This document shows, piece by piece, positions 1-5,830 of a stretch of DNA of 5,961 bases (the first letter of the stretch is position 1; each line of letters opens with the position of its first letter). The DNA comes from Desulfocapsaceae bacterium (GTDB taxonomy: Bacteria > Desulfobacterota > Desulfobulbia > Desulfobulbales > Desulfocapsaceae). Below the pieces are notes generated by a model. It was not told the DNA's origin. It did no database searches and saw nothing but the letters and a program-made list of their open reading frames with translations. Both the position numbers and the translations under genes were made by a program. The stretch lies in assembly GCA_029934775.1 (NCBI GenBank), contig JAOZLO010000190.1, positions 1 through 5,961 on the forward strand. The letters run 5' to 3'.

Positions 1-812
1 TGCTGAAAATAAGCGGCATTGCTGCTCAGAGCCTGCTTTAAGTTCTCGGTTAATCTGCCCAAAATGAGAGGATAAGGCTCTCCACTCTTCTCGATCATAA
101 ACACTTTTTTGATTTCAAGAGGAATACACAAACTTTTTCTGTGATTTTCATGAATGAAAAACGACTGATAGCCCTTCCCCGCAAAGACCTCATCGAATGC
201 GACCCTGCTCTCAATATCTGGAAATTCTGCTGCCAGAAGTTGTCTCTTCAAATGATCTAAAATAGGTTTGTACAGTGCACTATCTATATAATAAGTACCG
301 ATATTAAAAAGCGGCGCATCAATTTCAAGACGTACATAGTTATAGGAATGCAGATCATAAACAATGCAGTGAGAGTACATTTTCTCAACAACAGTGAGCA
401 GGACATCCAGAACCCTGTAGTAACTGTTGTATGAAGAGAGACTATCCTCACGTTCCCCTGGACTGAGGGGCTGTATCCACACTTTTTTTCCCCACACCTC
501 TTCGTAAATACACTCTTCTGGTGGACGATTCAGGTCATACTGATAACGTGAATCCAGCCCCTGTAAAACGATGGGAAAAGAGGACAGCATATCTCCTGTA
601 TAAGGATCCTCCTCATATTTTCTTTCGCTTTCGTCTAACAACAACTTGTCGGATATCTGTTTTCGTACATTGTGTCCGGAGTGAATTGCAGTACTGACAG
701 CAGGAACATATCGATCAATCTTAATGGAGAAAGCACCATTTTCAATAACAGCGCTGAATGGCTCCTGCTCTCTTATCCGATGTATAATCTCTTTTTCTGA
801 TAAAGTTTGCAT
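1..812 (-). CDS. N-formylglutamate amidohydrolase-family protein (3' end outside window)
   Basis: The reverse strand is open from an ATG at 812 to the window edge: 270 codons with no stop, so the C-terminus is missing. The protein resembles the N-formylglutamate amidohydrolase (FGase, PF05013) family of zinc hydrolases, which release formate from N-formyl-glutamate or act on related N-acyl amino acids in the cytoplasm. Visible family-type motifs are HSGH at residues 44-47 (putative metal site), EDPYTG at 68-73, Arg89 and DLNR at 93-96, YDLHSYN at 152-158 (Asp-x-His-Ser, second metal/catalytic region), then IHENHR at 220-225 and PLEIKK at 231-236, matching the late His and Glu-Ile block. No signal peptide is seen. 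An in-frame TAA eight codons upstream (834-836) rules out a longer start. The Shine-Dalgarno is weak (purine-rich, no clean GGAG). In other proteobacteria such genes often sit beside DUF1704 'QEGLA motif' and ATP-grasp genes, which could lie beyond the left edge. The family call is firm; the substrate is not determinable. Confidence 0.82.
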   Translation of the reverse strand, partial: MQTLSEKEIIHRIREQEPFSAVIENGAFSIKIDRYVPAVSTAIHSGHNVRKQISDKLLLDESERKYEEDPYTGDMLSSFPIVLQGLDSRYQYDLNRPPEECIYEEVWGKKVWIQPLSPGEREDSLSSYNSYYRVLDVLLTVVEKMYSHCIVYDLHSYNYVRLEIDAPLFNIGTYYIDSALYKPILDHLKRQLLAAEFPDIESRVAFDEVFAGKGYQSFFIHENHRKSLCIPLEIKKVFMIEKSGEPYPLILGRLTENLKQALSSNAAYFQ

Positions 813-962
813 TTTTATATTTTCTTTCTGGCTTTACAGAACGTTATCTCCTGGAATTACCAGCCACCAAATCATCTTGGCCTTTTCAACAGAGAACTGG
901 TAGAATGAAACGTGGTGTGTAGGAATTTCCTTCAATATTGATATCGACATACATCAGGGACT

Positions 963-1304
963 ATGATGACTACACCAGAATCACAGACTCGTATTCAACC
1001 CCTTCTCATAGCTGCATACGGTGTTTTTGCATCAGGCATAATCCTGTTTATTGTTCTATTCGTCTTCTCCTTACCTGGATATCTTTTCAAAACCATCCTT
1101 ATTCTTTCTATAAGTTTTGCCGCTTTCGGTACCGGCGAACTCCTTAATCACCCAAAACAAAAACTCATCACCCGAGAGACGGTTCAAACCAACCAGACAA
1201 CATACCACCACAACCGTAACCCCTGCATTCTCGGGAACCTGTTTGACATCATTGCACTGCTGCTGCTGTTTATTGCTCTCTCAGCTTTTTTCTTTCCCCA
1301 TTGA
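963..1304 (+). CDS. Small membrane protein, three predicted helices, unknown function
   Basis: This is a 113-residue hydrophobic protein I do not recognise. It has three likely transmembrane segments, roughly residues 13-35, 40-58 and 93-112, so it is probably an inner-membrane protein. Between helices 2 and 3 lies a polar stretch of about 30 residues rich in Thr, Gln, Asn and His, with His-His at 82-83 and one Cys at 88. The segment FGTGELLNHP at 55-64 looks like a conserved helix end. Start choice: there are two adjacent ATGs. The AGGGA at 956-960 is only 2 nt from the first but 5 nt from the second (966), so translation may begin at 966 and lose one Met. It is divergent from the FGase-like gene and convergent with hypD (31 bp between stops), so it appears monocistronic. 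The hydrophobic-polar-hydrophobic pattern and the Shine-Dalgarno support a real gene; a short overlapping frame beginning at 938 is its shadow. Confidence 0.62.
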   Translation: MMTTPESQTRIQPLLIAAYGVFASGIILFIVLFVFSLPGYLFKTILILSISFAAFGTGELLNHPKQKLITRETVQTNQTTYHHNRNPCILGNLFDIIALLLLFIALSAFFFPH

Positions 1305-1324
1305 TACTTCTTTGTTGACCCAGC

Positions 1325-1339
1325 TTAAGGGTACCTTAA
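1325..1339. terminator. Short inverted repeat between convergent genes, possible weak terminator
   Basis: TTAAGG at 1325-1330 and CCTTAA at 1334-1339 form a perfect 6-bp stem around a 3-nt loop, placed between the membrane-protein stop (1304) and overlapping the hypD stop codon (1336-1338). The convergent position suits a shared terminator. The stem is short and AT-rich and no U-tract follows on either strand, so it may be chance. Confidence 0.22.
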
Positions 1340-2430
1340 ACAGCACGTGATCCAACATTATACTTTAAATAGGAATTACAGATCCCCTCTGTAATCATGC
1401 AGGGGCCAATAGGGCTCTCGGGAGTACAGGCCATACCGAAGGCAGGGCAGTCAGGAGGAAGCCCTCTGCCTGAAATGATATCACTACACTGGCACAGACA
1501 CGGTTCCTGCCCTTCAGAAAACCGAATGTTGAACCTTTTCATTGCATCATAAAGAGAGAGTTCATCCCGAATCACAAAACCGCTCTGTCTAATATTTCCC
1601 AACCCCCGCCAGAGGGCGTCTACACCAAAAAACACCTCTGCAACCATTTTCCTGGCTCTCTTTTTTTCATCAGAGGAATACGTAAAAGCAGAAGTATCAT
1701 CAAGAACAGATTCACAATTTCTCACCTGCTTGACCAGATAGACAATACCCTCCAGGATATCATCAACTTCAAATCCTCCGATATAACATGGTATATTATG
1801 TTTTTTAGCCAGAACAGTATAGGCTTCAACATCGGAGATAGTGTTAATATGATCCGAGCAAAGCAATCCCTGAATATTGAGCCCAGGATCATGCATCAGC
1901 AGATCGATGGTCGGAGGCAACAACCTGATGGAAGGGATTACACAGAAGTTTTCTACACCAAGGCGAGCTGCCTCGAGGATAGCTTCAGCAACACTCGGCG
2001 CCGTCGCCTCAAAACCCACTGCCGGATAAACCACCGTCTTACTCGTTTGTTGCCGCGCAATATCAAGAGCTTCCATGGAAGATGTTATGAGTTCAATATC
2101 AGCGCCCTTATCCCTTGCAGACTCAAGAGATTCAGTACTGCCCGGGGCCTTAAGCAGATCGTTACATACTGCCGTTACAACATCAGGCTGAACTGCCACT
2201 TTGACAAAAGCATCTATATGTCCTGCCGGCATAACGCACACACTGCATCCGGGACCGGCGACAAGTTCTAAATAACCGGGTAATTGATTGAGAAGCCCGT
2301 ATCGCAGAATTGCCCGGTTCTGCGTACTGCAGACAACCATTAACCGTATGGGACGATCTACAATGGTATGCAGCGTCTGCAATAGTATTTCTTTACGGTT
2401 TGTATTCCCTGCCACGTTCCCGCTATGCAT
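1336..2430 (-). CDS. hypD: Divergent HypD homologue ([NiFe]-hydrogenase maturation family) lacking the CGGHT motif
   Basis: This 364-residue protein aligns along its whole length with HypD (E. coli HypD is about 373 aa), the iron-sulfur scaffold that works with HypC and HypE to assemble the Fe(CN)2CO group of [NiFe]-hydrogenases. Family features kept: Cys34, the GPGCxVCV block with Cys62 and Cys65, VGFEA at 138-142, a conserved His194, GGFE at 218-221, WRGLG at 274-278, and a C-terminal cysteine set Cys315, Cys328, Cys335, Cys351 whose spacing matches the [4Fe-4S] cysteines of E. coli HypD as I recall its sequence. Features changed: the near-invariant CGGHT is CSTQN (residues 34-38, bases 2331-2317), GPGCPVCV is GPGCSVCV, TFGD is VCND (88-91), and PGHV is SDHI (192-195). 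The start is fixed by an in-frame TGA directly before the ATG, with GAAGG at 2443-2439 as Shine-Dalgarno. There are no hypC, hypE, hypF or hydrogenase genes nearby. The frame is intact, so this is not a decayed gene; canonical HypD activity is doubtful. Confidence 0.87.
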   Translation of the reverse strand: MHSGNVAGNTNRKEILLQTLHTIVDRPIRLMVVCSTQNRAILRYGLLNQLPGYLELVAGPGCSVCVMPAGHIDAFVKVAVQPDVVTAVCNDLLKAPGSTESLESARDKGADIELITSSMEALDIARQQTSKTVVYPAVGFEATAPSVAEAILEAARLGVENFCVIPSIRLLPPTIDLLMHDPGLNIQGLLCSDHINTISDVEAYTVLAKKHNIPCYIGGFEVDDILEGIVYLVKQVRNCESVLDDTSAFTYSSDEKKRARKMVAEVFFGVDALWRGLGNIRQSGFVIRDELSLYDAMKRFNIRFSEGQEPCLCQCSDIISGRGLPPDCPAFGMACTPESPIGPCMITEGICNSYLKYNVGSRAV

Positions 2431-2591
2431 TCATTCTACCTTCACATCCAGTTGACATCCGTCCATCAATCAGAATTTTTTAGATCACATTGTGCAGACA
2501 GTGTTTATATTTGTTTATCCAAAAGTACCAGTGGGTGGGCCCAAATTCAAGCCAATATTAACAATTAAGAGAAACTCAGGGGAGTAACAGT

Positions 2592-3038
2592 ATGAAAAAT
2601 CGATTGATCACCGTCACTATTTGTATATTTATTTTATTTATTACAGCCTTACCTCTCGAGGCCATGGCAGCAGACCCCCGACTTGAAAATATTGGTAATA
2701 CTATCTGCCGTGATTCAAAAACAGGTCTTATGTGGCAGATTCAAAAAAGTAAATCATTCAAAAACTCAAAAGAGGCTGTTAAGTATTCCGAAAGTCTTGT
2801 CTTGGCCGACTACTCAGACTGGCGTTTACCAACAGTTGATGAACGTATAGCCTTAAAGAATATATTTGACTTGCGGCGAAATGGAGAATGCAACCTGGTT
2901 CGACTCAACAGCAGTTTCTGGACTGTCGGGACGAAACAAGGCACTCAGCCGGGGAGACTCGAGTCAAATGATCAATGTGGAAGTGACTATGACTTTGTCA
3001 TCAAAAAGAAAGGATATGTACGAACTGTCCGTCCCTGA
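2592..3038 (+). CDS. Secreted DUF1566 (Lcl C-terminal domain-like) protein
   Basis: This 148-residue protein has a clear Sec signal peptide: Lys-Arg n-region (residues 2-4), hydrophobic core about 5-20, and a cleavage site AMA|AD after residue 26. No lipobox Cys is present, so it is expected to be free in the periplasm or outside. The mature part is a single DUF1566/Lcl_C-type domain: DSKTGLMWQ at 41-49 (the D-x-x-TGL-MW signature), an Ala-rich helix EAVKYSESL at 61-69, SDWRLPTVDE at 75-84 (the hallmark DWRLP), FWTVGTK at 109-115 and a terminal GYVRTVRP. Cys39, Cys100 and Cys129 are the only mature cysteines, and two may form a disulfide. The domain occurs in surface proteins such as the Legionella collagen-like Lcl adhesin, but its molecular role is not established, so none is assigned. 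The start is supported by AGGGGAG at 2578-2584, 7 nt upstream. It is divergent from hypD and ends 84 bp before the arsR-like gene, which has its own promoter. Confidence 0.82.
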   Translation: MKNRLITVTICIFILFITALPLEAMAADPRLENIGNTICRDSKTGLMWQIQKSKSFKNSKEAVKYSESLVLADYSDWRLPTVDERIALKNIFDLRRNGECNLVRLNSSFWTVGTKQGTQPGRLESNDQCGSDYDFVIKKKGYVRTVRP

Positions 3039-3062
3039 CACTACTTCGGCGGATAAAAAATC

Positions 3063-3090
3063 TTGACAATAGTTTTATACGTTTTATTAT
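3063..3090 (+). promoter_or_regulatory. Sigma70-type promoter of the repressor-permease operon
   Basis: TTGACA at 3063-3068 is a perfect -35 hexamer. After a 16-bp spacer comes TATTAT at 3085-3090, five of six matches to the -10 consensus. Transcription would begin near 3097, giving a leader of about 26 nt before the ATG at 3123. A promoter this strong just upstream of an ArsR-family gene fits a unit held off by its own repressor. Confidence 0.72.
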
Positions 3091-3109
3091 CTGAACAAAC
3101 GCTCATGTA
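3088..3109. promoter_or_regulatory. Putative ArsR/SmtB-type operator dyad
   Basis: The pattern TA-N2-TGA-N8-TCA-N2-TA is a symmetric dyad: TA 3088-3089, TGA 3092-3094, TCA 3103-3105, TA 3108-3109. The left half continues TGAACA. This is the spacing and core of ArsR/SmtB-family operators such as the smt S1/S2 site (TGAACA...TTCA). It overlaps the 3' end of the -10 hexamer and the predicted start site, where bound repressor would block RNA polymerase. The positions outside these bases are not symmetric. The match to the family is from memory, not from a computed scan. Confidence 0.55.
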
Positions 3110-3122
3110 GAGAATCCTCATT

Positions 3123-3512
3123 ATGTCAAAATCTCCTGAAATACATAACCTGAATGAAAGTTGTGATTGCCGTTGTATCCATCAGGAAAGAGTGGATGCT
3201 GCTCACGAGCAGGCCCTGGCGGCAAAAGATTATGAACAGATAGCCGCTCTGTTTAAAACTCTGGGGGATCCGAACCGTTTGCGGATTCTCTGGGCTTTAG
3301 ACCGCGAGGAGATGTGTGTCTGCGATCTGGCCCTGTTCCTGGGAGTAAGTGAGTCAGCGGTCAGCCACCAGTTGAGACATCTGAGACAGTTACATCTGGT
3401 TACCAATCGTCGAAAAGGGCCAGTGGTCTATTACCGCATAAGCGATAGTCATGGATGTAGACTAATACAACTAGCTCTGGAGCGAATCAGGGAAGGTTCC
3501 CCTTCTTTTTGA
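3123..3512 (+). CDS. ArsR/SmtB-family metal-sensing repressor, CadC-like
   Basis: This 129-residue winged-helix regulator has the DNA-binding core from about residue 38 to 107: LGDPNRLRIL (47-56), the alpha-3 metal motif MCVCDL (64-69), recognition helix SESAVSHQLRHL (76-87), and a wing RRKGPVVYYRI (96-106). Family members bind the operator without metal and release it on metal binding. The N-terminal extension carries Cys14, Cys16 and Cys18 (CDCRC), which together with Cys65 and Cys67 recalls the alpha-3N site of CadC (Cd/Pb/Bi/Zn). The third alpha-3 cysteine of the arsenite sensor E. coli ArsR (CVCDLC) is Ala70 here, arguing against that type. The C-terminal alpha-5 site of SmtB/CadC (Asp, His, His, Glu) reads Asp108, His110, Arg121, Glu124, with one ligand replaced. 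The start is fixed by the promoter and leader; the Shine-Dalgarno is weak (GAGA near 3110-3113). It is the first gene of an operon with the permease, 40 bp downstream. Likely autoregulated through the dyad in its promoter. Confidence 0.9.
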   Translation: MSKSPEIHNLNESCDCRCIHQERVDAAHEQALAAKDYEQIAALFKTLGDPNRLRILWALDREEMCVCDLALFLGVSESAVSHQLRHLRQLHLVTNRRKGPVVYYRISDSHGCRLIQLALERIREGSPSF

Positions 3513-3552
3513 CAAAAAAATTCAGATCCAGGAAAACCCATACAGGAAAAAA

Positions 3553-4800
3553 ATGGTAACCTTTCTAGCCAATGTACTGCAAGCCTCCTGGGAAATACTC
3601 AATCAAGCCTCACTTTATATTCTGTTTGGTCTGCTTGTCGGCGGTCTGCTCAAAGTATTTCTATCACCAGCATACGTAGCCGCACATCTTGGTTCCGGAC
3701 GTTACCGCTCAGTATTCAAGGCAGCTCTTCTCGGTATCCCGATACCACTCTGCTCTTGCGGTGTACTACCGGCCGCAGCATCACTCAAGAGACAGGGAGC
3801 TAATAATGGCGCCACCACTGCCTTTCTCATATCTACTCCGGAATCCGGCGTAGACTCTATCTCGATCACTTGGGCTTTACTTGATCCCCTCATGACCATT
3901 GCCAGACCTGTTTCCGCTTTTATATCAGCCTTTTCCGCCGGGCTTGCTGAGAATTTTTTTAATCCTCCAAACAGGCAGACCCGAATAGAAGCGGATCTGA
4001 GCTGCCCTATAGATAACTGTTGTGACGGGAAGAACTGCCCACCGGAAAAACATAGAAAACACCATAATTTTTTCGAAAAATGCAAAGCAGGAGTGGGCTA
4101 CGCCGGTGGCGAGCTCTGGAGTGACCTTGCCGGCTGGTTTTTTGTCGGCATCCTACTGGCCGGAATCATCACAGTACTGGTTCCAGACGACATGATCTCC
4201 CGCTATCTTGGCGGCGGAATGTCTTCAATGCTGCTCATGCTCCTGTTTGGAATCCCTCTCTACATCTGCGCAACTGCTTCAACACCAATCGCAGCAGCCC
4301 TGATTATGAAGGGAGTGAGCCCCGGCACCGCATTGGTCTTTCTCCTGGTCGGCCCAGCCACCAACATAACTTCTTTGTCCGTACTGATTGGCTTGCTCGG
4401 CAAGAGAGCAAGTGGATTATACCTGCTCAGCATTGGTATAATCAGTGTACTCTGTGGTCTGCTGCTGGACGCCATCTATCTTTCTCTTGGTATATCGGCA
4501 GTGGCAATTGCAGGCCAGGCTGCAGAAATTGTGCCCGGATTTTTGATACTGGCCGCCACCCTGCTCCTCTTCGTTCTCTCCATCAAACCACTGTCTCGAA
4601 TCATTCGGGGCTGGTTTTCAGGTGAAATTGGTTGCGGTTGCTCTGCTGCCTCTTCCGCCACCGACCATAATCATAACCACAACAGTAGTTTAAAGCAGGG
4701 GCAGGATATGTCCGACTGCGGTTGTGGAGGCAGTTGCCAGACAACTGAACCAGTGGTGTACCAGACAAAAAAAACGCGCCCTGATAAAAAAAAGAAATAA
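3553..4800 (+). CDS. PF03773 permease, SO_0444-type Cu/Zn (heavy-metal) efflux transporter
   Basis: This 415-residue inner-membrane permease belongs to the ArsP_1/DUF318 family (PF03773) and most resembles the SO_0444-type metal exporters. Two homologous halves are visible. The first spans about residues 12-135 with GIPIPLCSCG (61-70, Cys67 and Cys69), LPAAASLKRQGA (72-83) and STPESGVDS (94-102). The second spans about 190-350 with FGIPLYICATASTP (232-245, Cys239) and LVGPATN (265-271). I estimate eight to ten helices. The connecting loop is rich in soft-metal ligands: Cys151, Cys156, Cys157, Cys162, His167, His170, His171 and Cys177. The tail adds CGC (361-363), alternating His-Asn at 372-377, CGCGGSC (389-395) and a Lys-rich end. 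AGGA at 3544-3547 is the Shine-Dalgarno. Cotranscription with the repressor implies metal-induced efflux; Cd, Zn, Cu or Pb are plausible. An organoarsenical (ArsP-like) substrate is less likely given the cysteine-rich regions and CadC-type regulator. Family confidence is high, substrate confidence low. Confidence 0.88.
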   Translation: MVTFLANVLQASWEILNQASLYILFGLLVGGLLKVFLSPAYVAAHLGSGRYRSVFKAALLGIPIPLCSCGVLPAAASLKRQGANNGATTAFLISTPESGVDSISITWALLDPLMTIARPVSAFISAFSAGLAENFFNPPNRQTRIEADLSCPIDNCCDGKNCPPEKHRKHHNFFEKCKAGVGYAGGELWSDLAGWFFVGILLAGIITVLVPDDMISRYLGGGMSSMLLMLLFGIPLYICATASTPIAAALIMKGVSPGTALVFLLVGPATNITSLSVLIGLLGKRASGLYLLSIGIISVLCGLLLDAIYLSLGISAVAIAGQAAEIVPGFLILAATLLLFVLSIKPLSRIIRGWFSGEIGCGCSAASSATDHNHNHNSSLKQGQDMSDCGCGGSCQTTEPVVYQTKKTRPDKKKK

Positions 4801-4810
4801 TAATAATACT

Positions 4811-5830
4811 TTACTCAATATACCCTCTGGGGTTTTGTTTCTGCCAGCGCCAGGTATCTTCGCACATCTCACGTAACCCAAGTCTTGCCTTCCACCCCAG
4901 TTCCTCTGATGCCTTTGCCGGATCAGCATAACAGGCAGCGATGTCCCCCGGACGGCGACCGACGATTTCATAAGGGATCTCTCTACCGTTTACCTCTGCG
5001 AAGGTTGATACCATTTCAAGAACGCTATAACCTTTCCCTGTCCCAAGGTTATAAATCACAACCCCGGAAGATGCCAGCAACCTATCCAGTGCTTTCACAT
5101 GCCCCATAGCCAGATCTACCACATGGATATAATCCCGTACTCCTGTCCCATCGGGCGTTGGATAGTCATTTCCAAAAACTTGAACCTGCTGCAGTTTCCC
5201 TACTGCAACCTGGGAAATATATGGCACCAAATTGTTAGGGATTCCTTCAGGATCCTCTCCAATACGCCCACTTTTATGTGCACCGACAGGATTAAAATAA
5301 CGCAGAAGACAGACGTTCCAATCTTTATCTGCAATATGAATATCCTGTAAAATCTCCTCAACCATCAGTTTTGTCCTTCCATACGGATTAGTACAGGACA
5401 GTGGAAAATTTTCAGTGATAGGTACCGTTTTGGGATCACCGTAAACTGTTGCCGAAGAACTGAAGATTATATTTTTAACCCCAAAGGCAGACATCACTTC
5501 ACAGAGAATCAGCGTTCCGCTTACATTATTGTGATAGTAGAGCAGCGGTTGTTCCACAGATTCTCCCACTGCTTTTTTACCAGCAAAATGAATTACAGCA
5601 TCAAACGAGCTGTCCGAATCACTAAAAACCTTCTCAAGTGATGCTTTATCAAGCAGGTTGACATGATGAAAAGAAAGAGTCTTCCCGGTGAGCAGTTCTA
5701 CACGTCGCAACGACTCCCGGCTTGAATTGGAAAGATCATCAACAACAGTTACTTTATGATTATTATTGAGCAGTTCAAGACAGGTATGGCTGCCAATATA
5801 TCCAGCCCCACCTGTAACTAATATGTGCAT
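4811..5830 (-). CDS. galE: UDP-glucose 4-epimerase
   Basis: This full-length 339-residue epimerase (E. coli GalE is 338 aa) is of the extended short-chain dehydrogenase fold. It interconverts UDP-glucose and UDP-galactose in the cytoplasm using tightly bound NAD, supplying galactosyl units for polysaccharide or LPS and the Leloir pathway. The NAD-binding Rossmann motif GGAGYIGSH is at residues 7-15, followed by acidic Asp31-Asp32 at the end of beta 2. [11 protein letters not shown] is at 81-91, FSSSATVYG at 123-131 with catalytic Ser126, and the Tyr150-x-x-x-Lys154 catalytic pair sits in [17 protein letters not shown] at 176-185, PNNLVPYI at 198-205 and [11 protein letters not shown] at 227-237 match the sugar-nucleotide domain. 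The position equal to E. coli Tyr299 is Cys300. The ATG at 5830 is supported by the family N-terminus and a modest G-rich Shine-Dalgarno about 5834-5840. The gene stands alone, tail-to-tail with the permease with 10 bp between stops; no clear promoter is recognised in the upstream 131 bp. Confidence 0.97.
   Translation of the reverse strand: MHILVTGGAGYIGSHTCLELLNNNHKVTVVDDLSNSSRESLRRVELLTGKTLSFHHVNLLDKASLEKVFSDSDSSFDAVIHFAGKKAVGESVEQPLLYYHNNVSGTLILCEVMSAFGVKNIIFSSSATVYGDPKTVPITENFPLSCTNPYGRTKLMVEEILQDIHIADKDWNVCLLRYFNPVGAHKSGRIGEDPEGIPNNLVPYISQVAVGKLQQVQVFGNDYPTPDGTGVRDYIHVVDLAMGHVKALDRLLASSGVVIYNLGTGKGYSVLEMVSTFAEVNGREIPYEIVGRRPGDIAACYADPAKASEELGWKARLGLREMCEDTWRWQKQNPRGYIE

Noticed and set aside
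932..941. TCAATATTGA perfect palindrome in the spacer before the small membrane protein
   Set aside because: Only 10 bp, AT-rich, single occurrence, symmetry stops at its ends; no regulator can be named.
834..950. A 38-codon minus-strand reading frame ending in TAA just upstream of, and in frame with, the FGase-like start
   Set aside because: No Shine-Dalgarno before its ATG at 950, no recognisable motif, and it fills a spacer expected to hold divergent promoters. Possibly a leader, but not supportable.
1798..2271. 157-codon plus-strand frame inside hypD
   Set aside because: Lies fully opposite a gene with strong full-length family similarity; its translation is Arg/His-rich without domain sense. 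Shadow frame.
1336..2430. hypD as a pseudogene
   Set aside because: The frame is uninterrupted over 364 codons, with a good start and Shine-Dalgarno, and all distal cysteines, GFE blocks and WRGLG are kept. Loss of CGGHT is by substitution, not frameshift or deletion, so divergence fits better than decay.
2486..2494. CACA-T-TGTG palindrome in the hypD/DUF1566 spacer as a CRP/FNR-type site
   Set aside because: Spacing and half-sites do not match TGTGA-N6-TCACA or TTGAT-N4-ATCAA; a 9-bp palindrome is easily chance.
3039..3062. Possible rho-independent terminator after the DUF1566 gene (TCCG...CGGCGGA then A-run)
   Set aside because: The stem would be four or five pairs with a large loop, and the run following is A, not T, on the coding strand.
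3702..4085. 127-codon minus-strand frame inside the permease (with two shorter ones at 4260-4475 and 4476-4661)
   Set aside because: Antisense to clear permease motifs (CSCG, STPESG, ICATASTP); no Shine-Dalgarno or motif. Shadow frames.
3553..4800. Permease as an arsenite or organoarsenical (ArsP) exporter
   Set aside because: Same Pfam family, but the loop and tail metal-ligand clusters and the CadC-like repressor lacking the CVCDLC arsenite motif favour a heavy-metal cation. Not excluded.
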